From positions 596,575-660,574 of the forward strand of contig JAGQDJ010000055.1 in the NCBI GenBank assembly GCA_022885665.1: DNA of 64,000 nucleotides, read 5' to 3'. Positions 1 to 13,286 of the stretch are shown here, piece by piece. The DNA comes from Triops longicaudatus (Eukaryota > Arthropoda > Branchiopoda > Notostraca > Triopsidae). Numbering within the stretch: the stretch's first letter is position 1; each line of letters starts with the position of its first letter. A model generated the notes under the pieces. That model did not search any database and was not told the origin of the DNA. It was given only the letters and a program-made list of their open reading frames with translations. The translations under genes were made by a program, and so were the position numbers.

Positions 1-940
1 CCTGAGTGTCCCAAGATTCTTTGTAGGACTGGTAGCTCTCCGTGTGACAGTAATTGGCGGGATTGGCCGTTAGCTGTGACGGATAATGGCATGAGCTAAT
101 GTCGTTCAGATTTACGTGCACCCCATCCCTTTCCATCTCGTCCTCTATGTGCCGCAAGGTATTGCAGATGAGCACGGACCGGTGTAAACTCGGGTCAGGG
201 AATTGTCGGTACCGGTTAAGTTTCACCATCGACAGGCTGAGGACTGACAGTCGCTGATGCCGGTAGCATGGCCAACTTCGGGACCAATCCCATTTGGTGT
301 ATGTAGAAGTCCAGCCGCATTTGCTACAGGTTTTCGCACTGTTCTCGGTATTGGTTTGCCGCCAAGTCCGACTGCCCAGTTCCAAATAGGATTTGCCATT
401 CTCTTCCCGACGAATGTTTTGACTATAGGACGAGTAACGGCAAGGGTTGTCGGGTTCATTGGGTCGCTGGTGATGGTGATGTCGCGCATTATGATGGTGG
501 CTACCTATTCGGTAGTGGTCATAGTCACCGTTGTAATTTCTGGAGTTGTTATTGTTTGCGTAAAAATTTTCTCTAGGCATGGGTTGGGCCAAAGGACGTG
601 GGCTGCTGCATACTCGCTCATAACTTGATCCTTGGTCCAGAGTATAAGGAGGTACTGGAGTCAACGTCGTATAGCTGGCTTTATAAGTAGCACCATAATT
701 ACTGTTTTGCGCGGCGCACGCGGTGATATCGGCTGGCTGATAGTAATTGCCCGAGCAATTAGTCGTTTTGTTGTTCACCCATTCAATCGGTTCGTAACCG
801 GCGCTCACACCATTTTCAGGATTCTCAATCCCCACCCGAACAAGACAAGGTTGTTTAGCAAAACGGTGCTCAGTTTCCTCATCTACGCCCTCCAGAGCTC
901 GTTTGCCTGACGTTGCTTGAAGACCCATAATAGGTGCAGC
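1..940 (-). CDS. tara: SERTA-domain transcriptional co-regulator, taranis-like (partial, 3' end outside window)
   Basis: One long minus-strand exon is open from a splice acceptor (TTTATTGTAG, exon from 940) to the window edge. The likely start is the ATG at 928-926, soon followed by GKRALEG, which resembles the N-terminal GKRK motif of SERTAD proteins. A low-complexity middle (Asn/Tyr/Ser-rich, then a run HHHNARHHHH) leads to a clear SERTA domain at about residues 226-275: RLSVLSLSMVKLNRYR, then PSLHRSVLICNTLRHIEDEM. Family members (Drosophila taranis, vertebrate SERTAD1-3) act in the nucleus as cell-cycle and chromatin co-regulators, through E2F/DP and PHD-bromodomain partners. The PHD-Bromo-binding and C-terminal motifs would lie beyond position 1. 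The 5' UTR exon or exons and promoter were not found. The domain is secure; orthology to taranis rather than another SERTA gene is inferred. Confidence 0.85.
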
Positions 941-3900
941 CTACAATAAAAAAAAAATCGGACATTAGTTTAGTGCTACCCGTCATCATTTACTAAACAT
1001 CCAACTCTCCCAATACTAATAACTTAAACTCAGTTCTTCCCAAAAAGTGACACGTCATAAATTTATTTCACGGATATTTTCTTTTGAGTACGTAGCACGA
1101 ATTTGAGTAAATAAAAAACGAGTTAACGCCTGTGACCTTGCACACCTATCAGTACCAGTATTGTACGGATGTTTCTAACAAGTAAATTGGACTTTTCCCA
1201 AAAAATACAAGTACTGCATTCTGAAATAGTGTAGATTTTCCCGTATCACCGTTGAGGATTGACTACACTGAAACTAATAACCTGCTACATATTTTGCAAA
1301 AAGAGGATAAATTTCATTGTTACCAATTTTTGCCTCATTGTTTCAGTAATCTGAGTACTATTGCATGATTGTCGAGATTTTTCTCGCGTTAAACTTTAAT
1401 ACAAGGCAAATGGGGGTGTGCGAGGTTTGTACGAGGGGAAAAAGCGCTTTTCTTTCATGGGAGAGAGGCAGCCCAAATTGAGCTAAGGGGGGGGAGGGAA
1501 GAAACAAGCCTTTGGAGAGCGCAAGGGGGTAGGAAGCAGAAGAAAGCGAGGGATAGAAAATTGTATTCGCTAAGGGCTGTGAGAGAAGCAGTGTTGGGTA
1601 GGAGCGGAGGGGCAAAGAGAAGCAGAGAGACAGCAAAGGGCCAGACCCAGCGTTTGCGTAGGTTGCGACGCTGGCGACGGTCGCCTTGCCCGAGCTGGTT
1701 CGATCGACGTCTGACGTCATTTCCCGACGAACAAACAAGTCGTTGGCCCATTGGCGCACTCTTTCTTGCGCTTCAAGTTTTCCGGGGCGGGTGAATCATA
1801 TAAAATGAATATCTCTCATCTTCTCTGATACGTCCGAAGACATTATTTTCTTTTGTCTCCATCTCTTGCACACACGCATAATTTTACGAAAGCCTTCCTT
1901 TTTCTTTCCTTTTTTCGCATCTCGAGTCTTTTTTTATTTAAACGCAAGAAAAGCAACGCTATTACACGACAAGGCATTTAAGTACTAAGAATAAGTTAAA
2001 AAAGCTCGGAGCGAAAAGACCGAAGAAAAAATTACTCGCTTTTTTACGAAGACCTTTGCGCGCTCATTGCGACGGTTTTTCAAGCGTTCCGCGCTTGTTA
2101 CGGGCGTAGCAGCGTTGCTTAGGTCGTGAGCTGTGGTATTTGCCTGAGGACGTAGCTTCTAGCTTCGCCTGGCTCTCGCACCACTGGCTTCACCGCGGTT
2201 TTTCTACCTGCAGGTGAATGTATACCGCCCACCTTTTTCTTATCTTTCAAACCCTCTAGTTTTTCCAGGTAGAGGGTCCCAGGTAGACAGGATGCAAATG
2301 GGACAACCGTGGCTTTACCTGGGAAGATGGGGAGTGAGGATTAGGGGGACTGCATAGCATAGCAAGTCCTGTCTTGTTGCTCTCTCTTTCTTGCTTGCCC
2401 TCTACCACCACTAACAGCAGACCCTTTTCCTCAAGCTTTTTCTACCTATGCGCGTGCATGGAAATGATAAAGAGGGGAGGCCAGGTAAGAGGACAAGAGC
2501 CTTGAATTTCGAGCCAACGGCGCTGGGGGAAACCACTGAGGGATTGCGAAGGGACTTGTTTCCCATAGTTTGAAGAAAAGGAGGACTGGTTCTTCGAGCC
2601 GAGTGCTGGCTTAAAAGCACTGTCTTGCTTTCCAAGAAATATTCGCGTAACCTAAGCTCAAAATTTTTCGGACAAGTTTCCTCCAACCTGACCATGCAAT
2701 CTTACGTCCCTTCAATCTTACCCTCCTTCACAGAAATGAGACTCTAAGAAAAGAGAGAAATCGTTGGGACTGCAGCTTCTATGAGCAAATAAATGGTCCG
2801 TAACTGATTTAAAGGGTTTATGCAGTGTTTATGATTGCCCAAGAAGAGTGTAAAAATTAGTACCTGGGGGCACACGCGAAAAGAGGGAAAAAGTGGGCGG
2901 ATGTGTCAATATATGGAGTACATGGTGTTGCGTATATAGCGAGTTCAAGTTTCCTTTACGGGACACAGGAAAATTAAGTGTTCACTTCATTGATAGACAC
3001 GGAAGCCGCTACTAGAAAAAGGAGTATCAGTATCGCGAAGATAAACAAGGGGGAATCCTGCTGCGGTGGTTGCATTTTTTTATGAGGCAACACACCAACC
3101 CGACCTCTTTTATATTATGCGGCCCTAAACAAGCGTGACACGGGTAGTAATGGAATAATTGACTCGTTCTTTCAATTACCTGTCATAGTGCCAGTTGTTA
3201 AAATCCCGCCAAAGTAAGTTACAACTTATGCAAGTATCGTGCAATGAAACACAGTTGTATTATTCATGACTGGTAAGATAATAAGAGGCTTCCCCCAATG
3301 TGACTGTTTCATTGTTTTACGCTCACTAGTGTTTGTAACCCTCTTTTGTAACGGGCAGTATATTAGCCTCGAATTATGCGAGTTAAAACAAAGAAAACGA
3401 TCGATGAAGTAACAAAATCACCAAGTGGCATTCCTAACACCACCGAAAGGTGTAACGAGTGACAGCATTGGTGGCATGGACTTTTCACGGCTCCGTGTTA
3501 GTTTCTTTCCACGGAAAAAGTTGTGTTCTTCCTTTTCCGTAAGCGTTTTCCCTTATGCGTGAGCTTAGTCTTTTTGGACATTCATTACGAAACTTGCTAC
3601 TTCTACTCTGAATTTATCCACGTATATGTTAATGATTTCCATATTTCAATAAAACATTTGCCCGAATATACGAATCATCAAAAGGCGAACGCGTAGAATG
3701 AAACTTTAGCGACAAAATTACTCCTACTTCAGAATGAATTCCCTTTCTAATTCATAAGCAAATATATTCTTAACGATTTTCAGATTTTTTGGTAGCTTTC
3801 TATCTCAACGTCGCTGTAACAAAAAATGACTAAAACTACGGGCAAATTTAGAGAAGAGACTGAAGTAAGGTAAATGCTCGGCAAATCGAACGCGGGACAA

Positions 3901-6900
3901 ATAATCACGAGTTGCATCAACGGTAGTTTTGGTCGTTTACATAAACGGCTGCCAAGACGCCACCGGTTGGTTCTAATTCTAAGCTAGTGTTAGTGCCCAT
4001 AGTGGAGCACCAGCACCACAGAAGAGCTCGGTTCTTTCCCATAGCGTTTCCCCCCTTTGCGTTAGCATGCTTTGCTACAGCTGGCAGTCTGCCTACGCTT
4101 TGCTAGTCATCCGAGGGGCTATTGTACTTGGGGGATTGGGAACTTGGGGTCCTAGCTTCGGTTGCTTTTAAAGGGATAGAATAAAAGTGCATGTTTCCGG
4201 CGTTGCTATAGCTACCAGGGAGGCGGCGTCTTTTCCAAACTGTCCGGCATGACTTTAAGCGCGCCTCATATGTCACATGTCAGCGCGAAGTTTGTCAACA
4301 TTACGTACCGTAATTTTCTTACGCCTTTCGGGCGACGAGAATGTTATTTCACTGATGAGTTTTTTTCTCTTTAAAAATTCTCTTGTAAACAATGGAATAA
4401 TGTAAGATAAAATCAAGCTTAAGTTTTTCACTAAGACTGTGTACTTCACTAAGAATATAATATATATTCACTATATTTTCGAAGTATTTAAATGTAAGGT
4501 TTCAATACCGAAAATTAACCTAGAAAAAATTGTGCTAAAACGAATGTCAAGAACTAAAGTTTCTAGCATTGAAGTCGTGCAGTCACAGCAAAGGATATTT
4601 ACCTGAACAGTTTGCTTCATGATGCGTCAACCTATTAAATAAGGTCCGACATATTCGGACTTGTTTCACTTTAAGCTTTAAATTGAAGTATTTGTGTTCC
4701 TTTTCAACGTTAGTCGAAGACTTGATTCTTCCGTACAGGCTGAGTAACACCACACGAAGGTTTCGGTTCACGATGTTTGTTGTAACAGTCTTAGGACTCA
4801 CAGTACGTAACACTGCAACTGAACTTGATGTTCCACTCCAAGTCTTCCGAGATGCAAAGTTTGTGATGATTGAAGATTTGAAACTTGCGACACGTTTGAC
4901 GAACGCGGGCGCCGCACGCGGAGGTGGAGTTCGCCACGCTTTTAGTACAAGGGGTTGATAGGCGGTGCGGTCACCTCAACAGACGACGTGCGATTTTCCC
5001 AGCTGACGGACGTTCTCGTTTTGCTGGTGCTATGGGCTATGCTTCGTGTCTGTATGGCATCGACTGAGTACTGGCCCTGGCCAAAATACCTCAGTGGCAC
5101 CGGAGCTGTGTGTGCCGTCACTATCCAACCAGCCAACAGTCCCTTCGTTCCTTCTTACACACTCTCCTTCCCTCTCATTTCCCAACCCAGCATAGAGCGA
5201 CGACTACGGCTTGGAAAGCCCCGCAGCCCCGACAACAAGCGCTGTAGCCAAATAGCAGCGACTAGCTGTGCCCGTTTGCCCCCTTTCTATATTCTTCCCC
5301 GCTTTGGGTAAAAGAGTCCCCTCCTCTTTCCCTCCCACCAGACCCATCCCCTCCTCCCACTCCACTCCGGATCCAAGCCATGACTTGGGAGCGACCCTAA
5401 ACCGCCTCTCTTGCAACTGTCCTCCCCCTACCGCCTGTTATATTCCCTTCTCGTCTCTTTCCAGTTTTCCTTCTCTGTATCCCCACGTTCCCGTCATGAC
5501 TTGGGTATTATACCGAACCCGCTCTGGGGATACAGCATAGTATAGTAGCAAGTCCGGGGGGCCACCATGATAACTGGCCTTGGCAACGTTGTTCAGCATT
5601 GCTGTATATACTCCAAATGAGAAGAAAACTCGCTTCGCCTCGTAGACCTCTAGAGCCCAGACGAGTGACGAGCGCTTGATAAGGATTCGGGTTCGTACGA
5701 CTAAACTTGAGAAAAATCGAAGGCAAGCGAACGAAATAAGGATGTGTTATACGAAAGCCTAGCATTGCTGAACCCACGAATTTTACGTCAGTATTATTGT
5801 AAAAAGACGATTTTTGTCAGACAAGGAATGATGTTTTAGGAATTAGTAATATTCAGTTTTAGTTTCGTCGTTCGCATCCTATTGCGTAGCGTTGAGTAAG
5901 CTTATGTGAACCGTATTTACGTGGCGCTGTGGTCAATAGTAGCGTATTGTACAGTACCGCGAAGAAGCGCATCGAATGTCCACAGCCCATTGTTGAACTG
6001 AAGCGTAGCTGCCAACCAACTCTTTGCGGATATAGCGAAACGCGGGATTTCGATTATTACGTCTTGAGTTTCCATACCGTTAGTCATTGCATACCGGAAG
6101 CCTTTCTTTCTCGAGAAACTCGTCGCTGCGACTTGGCGAAGTTTCTCACTCCTCGAATTCCCCTTCGCTACCACGGCTCTTTCGTTCGTCGCTCTACGCC
6201 GCTCCCTCATGTTTTCAGTCGAAGAGTCTCGGGGAAAACGCGTAGTGTGAACGGACTAAATTAGATTCTTACTGCTAGCGCCGGCGAGTTCCCATTTTTC
6301 GGCGTTGTCAACTCAGAACACCAGACATGGGTAGACAGCAAAGGGAACCAGCTTTCCTCTTTTCGTTCGTTCTTATTTCGACCGCTATGCCTTTCCCGCT
6401 TCAACGAACGAAAACCCCTCCCCGTGCCGCTTTTCTTCTACCACCCATTCCCCAGACCGCCCTTCGCCTGTAATTTGGACCCGCCGGGTCGCACGGCGCA
6501 TATCACGAAATGCGGGTAGATAAAGTGTAGGGAAGAAAAGGAGGAAAAGAGAGAGCTGGGCCCCAAACCGGGCTCTGCCAGGCAAAAGCGATGGACAACA
6601 GCCAGGGAGGGAAGGAAAGAGGGGAGAAGGAGGGGGAAAAGGGGGACGACAGGGAGAAGCGTAGCCTGGGAAAAGTCTGCTTGCTTCGTCGGCCCGGGCA
6701 ACTAACAACTTCGAGTTGGCAAGCAGGCAACGGGAAAGGAATCCGAATTCAATATGAAAATATCTCGTACAGACTGACGCATTGCATGTGTGCTTTCGAC
6801 TCGGTGAGAAACACGGGAAGCTCTACGGTTTGACTTGAATCGAAGCAATGAACGAACCCATGCATAGTTAGCGTTTTGGTTCGCGGCTCCATACCTGTTA

Positions 6901-9900
6901 ATACGGGAGCATTTGGCGCTCCATTTAAAAGTCATGCGTCTTACCTTCTTTTTCTTTTGTTCTTTCCACGAACTCAGAATTTGAGTCAAGTTTCCCGTCT
7001 ACTTTACCTAACGTTATTGTACTCCTACAGCACAGAAATCTATCTACATTTAAGGTAATGCTCTTTTAAGCATTACTCGTATAAATTATCTGAATTGTCA
7101 TTGATATAATATATTTATATATGTTGTAGTGACTGTTAGCCGTAATTTCGCGCATATGAGATTCAGTTAGCATTTTACGTCTTCGTTTCTTGTCACCTGG
7201 TTGTAAACTGGAGCTTGCTTTCATGACGACACTCTAACGTCAGCTTCTTGGTTCACTTAGAAAAAAAAGGACTACCACAACAAACTGTCGTATTCAGTAC
7301 AACTCGGATATAAGAGAACAACACGTATAGAACACCTTTACGACATCTATGTAAAGCATCGCATATGTGGGGAAAGGATGTACTCTAACGACCGTATTGG
7401 ATTGATAAGGGACACATTTATAAGAGGAGAACCAGTAGTACGAGAAAACCAATAGCAATAGAACTAACAACAGTAGTACGAGATTACCACACAGTACAAC
7501 GTAAACATGTGTACCTTATACGCGGATGTAACGACAAGTTGTACAGTGAGGATTCTACTCACACCCATATCAGACAGTATATAAGGAAAAACTTGAACGA
7601 GAATTACTTATTTGTGAACCCCCTTTTATCCGCACACCGCTTACAGTTTTTAACCGCATATTCTTACGTCAAATGTTAACTTTCTTTAAAATTTGGTCAG
7701 AATAGAAGAAACAAGAGCTGTAATTTGCAAAAAGTAATGACAATTACTAATTACTGACCCATCAAATATAATTAACGAAATCTGCTAAGCAAAATTATCA
7801 ACTAAAAATACGTTTTTGTTTATGTCCTTTTTACGGAATTATAATTGTTAGTTTATAAAGCCTTCAGATTAACCAGTTTTTCTGTAAACCAATGTAGTAC
7901 CCATTCGTGTTCTTGGTGGATATAAGTGAGACTACTGTATTCGTGGAATTCTAGCATAACTTTTCAATCCGGGGTCCATTTTAGCATGGTGAATTCCGAA
8001 TAGCGAATAGGCAAATTTACTGGAAAGCTATTATGAATGTAACAAGGGAAATACTCTGAAGTGTTTCTAAGATTTTAGGTATTTTTCGTCTTGGTTCGAA
8101 TATGGTATTAATTTCTCCTTAAATTAGGTTATTGATCTAACTAGATAATTGCAAGGCGTATTACGTTTTGCAAGTGAAGAAATCGTAAAAGTTTAGGAAT
8201 TTATAACAAAAAGACAATGCGCCACTTTTGACGAGGATCTTAATCGCAGTATCAAGAATATAATCTTATCGAGCCTTTTTGAATACCCGCGTGATAGCCT
8301 CTGCACAAGGGAACAACGCGCTGCTTTCTTTCGTTGGCGACGTTGTGTGACTTAAGACAATATCACATGGAAATCTATGACGTATTCGGATATCCAGCTA
8401 CCGGTGGACCTCTACCAAACACCTGCAGCAGGAAGTACTGCTATGCTTGAGCTGTTAGGCAAGCTACCAAAACATTGACATTTCGTTCGTAGCGAGTGCA
8501 CTTGCTCTTTACCAGGATCATACTTGTTGCATTCGCTAGGCGGTTCTGCAAGAGTGTTTTGCTAAGCGGTTCTACACCGGCATTGCAAATGTACTTTCTT
8601 GTAATGCTGAAAAAATCAATACAAAATTATTTGCAAAATAATGTTTTAAACTTGCTGGATACATTTCGTTCTGCCACGTTGCATCTCTGCAGGCCATTGC
8701 TCTGAGCATATAACGGGGCATGCTTCTAGCATGACTCCCAGGTAAATCAGAAGACTGATTAGATAATCCAGAAATCTTGAGACGGAATGCTTAGAAAAGT
8801 CTGCAGATATGCTTTATGTTCACCTTGCGAATAATTTTGCACAAATTGTAAATTACCGTGGTTTTATTTTACATTATTTTGCAAAACTCATCCACAGTAC
8901 GCGTTCAAGTCCTACTTATTTTATAGGCCCAGAGAACTGAACAGGAGCTGAAATCATAACTACTGCGACGACTATTGTCCCACTTGTTGCGGTAAGTACG
9001 CAATTTCGCTGATCTTATCGATACTGGTTGCTTCATCGCTGTTCATGTATTGACCAAATAGTGTCTTATTTGTCTTTTCTGTTATTTTTGATTTTTACGC
9101 GAAAATATTAATACTCCAAGAGCGTTTTAATTATTCGTACTACGTCCACAAACCTCTTGCTAATCAAAAGAATATTAAAACCTAACGTTTGTTTTAGCGA
9201 TTAGGGAGGCTACGGAAGTTTTTCGTGAAAAGCTCCTGGGCGCCTACTACTGTCGAGATCGATGACTAGTCGATACTCATCGCAATGTTATTTACAATTA
9301 AAAGACAATAGTAAAACTCTGTCTAGTCTTTTTTATGTGTGTGCAGTCTTCCCAGTCTTTCTAGGTTGCCTCACTCTGTAGTTAGATAGGTTTACTTTAT
9401 TAAGGATTGCATTTCATTATTCAAGGAGGTACAGTACGCAACCCGGGTTTCGTTTCACGTGCCAATCGCGCTCGTTTGAACTGTTCGTGGTTCTGATAAC
9501 CCGCGCTTAACTTGAAAGATTTTGGCGCTCTCATAGTAAGATTTTAAATATCCCCCCCCCCTCCCTTTTGCTAACAGAATTTAGGATGACAGCAGCGCTT
9601 TCGTTGTAACGCTCAATGCGCTGGAGCTCGAAAAGGGGCTCTTTCGCTTCGCCTTGGGGCCATTGAAACAGGAAAATCGGCCGCTGGCCTCGGCCAAGCC
9701 GCGTTTTTCGGTCTCATTCCTCTTGCTAAGCTCTCTTGTGTTCTCTCTTTCCTCGATGTATTCGTCTGCCTCATCCTGGCGCAGTTGCTCTCTCTACCCG
9801 ACTCCCTCCCTTGTTCATGGCCCTCTACCCTCGTGCCTGTTTGTAATGTCTCCCATCCCCTTTTCGCTGGGGGCCGGAGCCTATGTATAAGCCAACCTGC

Positions 9901-11107
9901 GGCGCCCTCATGCTCTACTCCCAAGGCTGATGTGATGGGGCTGCCAGCTTACTTCAAGTCGGGGTTTCTACTCACCATGCCTCTTCTCTCTTTTCCCTTC
10001 ACGTCAACTTATTCGATTCTACCGCTTTCTGCGTTCTATCTAGCAAAGGAACTGGTCCCTTCTTCGTGCCTGCATATCCTCTTTCCTTCCCTTGTTCCCA
10101 TCGTAACCTCGTCCCCTGGAACCACCATACCGCATCACGCGTTCTCTTCGTCGACTTTTCCATGGGAGACTGGCGCCAGGTCCAACTACGCTCAAGCTAA
10201 CAACTCAAAAAGTAAAAGCGCACTTTTTCCAAACTGCGCTGCAATGAAGGTTTATAACACCACAACATCTTCAAGAAATACAAAATATCCTTAACTTTTG
10301 AAAGCTTCGACACTTGCTGAATTTTTACCAAGAGCTTTTTTTTACTATAAATTTCCTATAAAATATAAAGTAAAAAGTGAATTGTATATTTATTTCTTGT
10401 AAGTCATGATGAAACGAATATAAAAACCTACCCTTGAGATACGAATTGTTAAGTAATCATGTTAAAAGTAAATGTTATATCGGAAAAAGCTGCGGACACT
10501 TAAAAAGTCTTCACTTAAATTACGCGCGATTTTGCAACATCGGGTGACTCGGATGACTGGGTCCCATTAGGGTGAAGTTCACATTTGTTCAGTACAGTAT
10601 CTTATGGCAACATCAGTGTTACGCGGCCTTCCTCTCGAACTTCAGAATTTGACGTTGCCAAGTATTTATCCTAGAAACCCAAGGCCCACATGGCGTGCCT
10701 TTCTACAGCACTCCCTCTTCCGCTCGTCTGACTCAGACCTCGATTTCGACTGCATACTCGACGGGTCTCTTGGTTCCCTTATTCTTTCCCTTGTTCTTTG
10801 TTCGGGGAATCGAAAACTCGTAGCCTTAGTTCGGAAAAACCTATGCATGTAGCCCGATGCACCATTAACGAACGAAATCTAGTTATCAGAATAAATTTGC
10901 GCGCGGTTTGCGAATCAGAATATGTAGACGTTACTCCTGGCAGCTTATGCTGAATATGCTTACGGTTAGCAGCTGTACAGTTTCTTTGCATAGTTAGCAG
11001 TTTTCGAGGAATCTGCAAAAAGGCGGGGGTAGGAGGGATTGAAGTTCATCAACATCCTCCAAGGCCTTCGTAGCAATTAATAAATACTTTTTTTAGTGAA
11101 AACAACA
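941..11107. other. 10-kb stretch without recognisable exon: 5' flank or long 5' intron of the SERTA gene
   Basis: I see no protein family in any frame here. Composition alternates. AT-rich DNA is interrupted by stretches richer in G+C with strong purine/pyrimidine bias, at roughly 1440-1800, 2040-2260, 5050-5560, 6100-6740 and 9440-10260. These stretches carry open frames only because they are pyrimidine-rich on one strand (Ser/Pro/Leu/Phe-rich translations). The exon at 940 begins with a splice acceptor, so at least part of this interval should be a 5' intron of the SERTA gene. One or more GC-rich stretches may be its promoter or untranslated first exon. No copy of a known transposase was recognised. 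Confidence 0.5.
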
Positions 11108-11189
11108 GCAGTCGTGGCCGAGTGGTTAAGGCGTCTGACTAGAAATCAGATTCCCTCTGGGAGCGTAGGTTCGAATCCTACCGACTGCG
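11108..11189 (+). tRNA. tRNA-Ser (anticodon AGA)
   Basis: An 82-nt cloverleaf reads directly from the sequence. The acceptor stem GCAGTCG (11108-11114) pairs perfectly with CGACTGC (11182-11188), with discriminator G at 11189. The D-arm follows (GGCCGAGTGGTTAAGGC). The anticodon stem TCTGA/TCAGA encloses loop CTAGAAA with AGA at 11141-11143. A long class II variable arm (CCCTCTGGGAG) and the T-arm GTAGGTTCGAATCCTAC complete it. The long variable arm and discriminator G are serine identity elements. No intron is present. The A-box and B-box are intact, so it is probably a functional nuclear gene. The 3' flank has a T-rich run (ATTTTTCCC, from 11191) that would serve as an RNA polymerase III terminator. 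Confidence 0.97.
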
Positions 11190-11833
11190 AAATTTTTCCC
11201 TCTATCAACACTGAAATTTCGCAGACAGTGTTACAGCTTACTCGGCAATAATTTTAAACCTACGTTAAAAAACTAAGGAATAAATACTAATATACAAATA
11301 TTCCGCCCAAAGTTTTTTTTGTCTAGTTTTCGTTGATTTTGCGAAGCTACGACCATTTAGGAATTTTCCGTCCTGAACTGAAGGAACATTTTCGTGTTAT
11401 ACTACGCTGTCCGTAAGCTCAGTTTCACTGTTTGCTCCCGAAAGAGTCTTTTTGGAACGAAAAAAATTTCTGCCACCGGGTCGCGTAACATTTCAATTCT
11501 TTAAATGAAACGTCTCTAAATAAAATAGGAGAAGAATCTTTTGTGCTCCGTATAACTCGTATATAACCGAAATGAATGTAAAGTAGAACCAGTTAATGAT
11601 GCTTTTGTTTTGGAGAGTTAACTGTACAAGTAAGGAACGAATTAAGAGAAAAGCGATTGTTCGTGTGGAAAATTGCCTTATACTCGTAAGTAAACACGTG
11701 TAGACTGTACCCGTTTGTTATAGGTTGTGCGGCAAAAAATCTGCCAACATTACTGTTATACTTTTTAAAAATTCGTTTACTTAACAATGTGTACAGTGCA
11801 GCTGTGTTGCAGCTGCAGAATTTTCAAGGCAAT
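11190..11833. other. spacer between tRNA-Ser and Aven 3' end
   Basis: AT-rich sequence with no recognisable exon. It includes the 3' UTR of the Aven-like gene, read leftwards from 11833. I could not identify a decisive polyadenylation signal. Confidence 0.5.
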
Positions 11834-13057
11834 TTACATTTCGCCAAGTAAGTCTTCTAACCAATCCGCTTCGACTGGCACACTGATGCAGCTGGTTACC
11901 GCAACTTGATTCGTAATTCTGAAGACGGTTGGTTGAGGTGTCAGATTTTCCGTAGAAATAAGAAGAGGTGAGCTCGGCGCTTCAGATTCGATATTGGCAA
12001 GACGGAGTAACGAGTCTACTTCGAAGTCGTCTACTTCCACTGACGACAAAGTAGGACACCTAGGCCTAGTCTCGGTAAACGCGTGGTCGGTCCCATTGGA
12101 CTCCTCGAATGAAAGCAATTCATCCAAGCTATTCAAATGCATTGCAGGAATAACGGTATCAGAACATTTTGGTACATCCGCGTAAGTTAATAAGCTTAAC
12201 ACTTTGGCGTTTAGTTCTTCCAAATTTGCATTGGTTGAGACACATTTCGGTACCGGTTCCTCTTCTTCGGAAGTATAGCTATCGCTCTCCAAAGCTTCTT
12301 GCAATTGCTCTTCGTCGCTGAGACTCTTATATCTATCCCAATTGCTAACAATTTTTCTTCTTGCATAACGCGACGAGTAGTTTTCCGTTTCTTCCACCGT
12401 ACCTGGCTCATCACCAGCATTTTCAGCCTTTCTTTCCAGTGGTATCCCACCCAGTTCCTTATAGTCACCTTCCGGGACCGGTACAATTTTCGTCTCCGGT
12501 TCTAGCTTTGCAGCAGCAGCAATTTGTTTCTGCGTTTTAGTGTTAAGTGGTCGGTCCTTTCCACGATTATCTTCGCTTTCGGATTCGCTGCTACTCGCAT
12601 CATGTTTGGTCGTGCCTTTTTTCCGCCGTTTCTTTGTCGTTGACTTTGGCTGCGTCGTCAGCGAATTGCGATCGTGATGTGGTTTGGACTTCACAGATTT
12701 TTCATTCCTTTTCCCTTGACGAGCTTTAGGTAGATTTCCTGGCCCGAGTTTCACTCCTATGTAAAATAAATAGTTATATTAACACTATCTGGGGTATTGC
12801 ACGTACAACGTTCGCTAAGGACACTTTCTACCGGGAGATGGGAATGCCTGGACCTGCTTACCTGAGCCCGGCTTTATCGTTCGGTGACCAGCGGACCGTT
12901 TTACGCAAGTCCAGGTAGATGGACCGCAATTATTAACAGTCCCATTCCCGCAAGAGGACGCCTGTTGATTTACTGGCAAATTCTTGACAGGCTTAGCGTA
13001 ACAGTGGAATTGAACAGTACTGTAAAAAATATACAAACCTGATTCTACTTCAGCCAT
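11834..13057 (-). CDS. Aven: Aven-like cell-death / ATM regulator
   Basis: The large exon 12756-11834 follows acceptor TTACATAG. It joins in phase to a first exon starting at ATG 13057-13055. Two donors give the same phase: TCAG|GTTTGT (exon 13057-13039, 313 aa) or CTCAG|GTAAGC (exon 13057-12862, 372 aa). The protein is low-complexity: a basic N-terminus, a Ser/Glu-rich stretch, then the Aven signature RRKIVSNWDRY at residues 139-149 of the short form. The C-terminus ends ADWLEDLLGEM, like the leucine-rich C-terminal motif of Aven proteins. Vertebrate Aven binds Bcl-xL and Apaf-1 and activates ATM; insect Aven also acts in the DNA-damage checkpoint. Sequence outside the two motifs is not conserved, so the call rests on those short blocks, with length close to the family's. 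It is divergently paired with PDCD2. Confidence 0.75.
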
Positions 13058-13286
13058 GCTATTGGATCTGAACGCTTGAAGATCACGAATTCACGAAACA
13101 AACACTAATGTAATGCAATGCAAACGTTGTTAATTATTGAACAGCGAATTGGACATCAGAACTGTAAACAACGTGTTCTTCATGTTCATAGCCTCGAAAG
13201 GTAAGTTGCACGAAGATAACATTAAAAGAATTAAAAAAGCTTAAAAATTCTTCTATTTACACTAGAGAAGTAATTATTAAAGTAAA
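13058..13286. promoter_or_regulatory. shared divergent promoter region of Aven-like gene and PDCD2
   Basis: Only 229 bp separate the two start codons, which face away from each other. Any promoters must therefore lie here and in the two 5' UTRs. The interval is AT-rich and I see no consensus TATA box in a convincing position. The arrangement fits a bidirectional housekeeping promoter. Start sites cannot be placed from sequence. Confidence 0.55.

Noticed and set aside
223..910. Open frames on both strands at 223-489, 257-628 and 632-910
   Set aside because: They overlap the SERTA-domain exon in other frames and show no family features.
1358..1794. Ser/Pro/Leu-rich frames up to 133 codons around 1.4-1.8 kb
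   Set aside because: Composition-driven frames in a pyrimidine-biased stretch; two overlapping frames look equally good, which argues against coding.
9654..10294. 169-codon frame rich in Ser/Pro/Phe
   Set aside because: Same pyrimidine bias, no domain, no splice structure.
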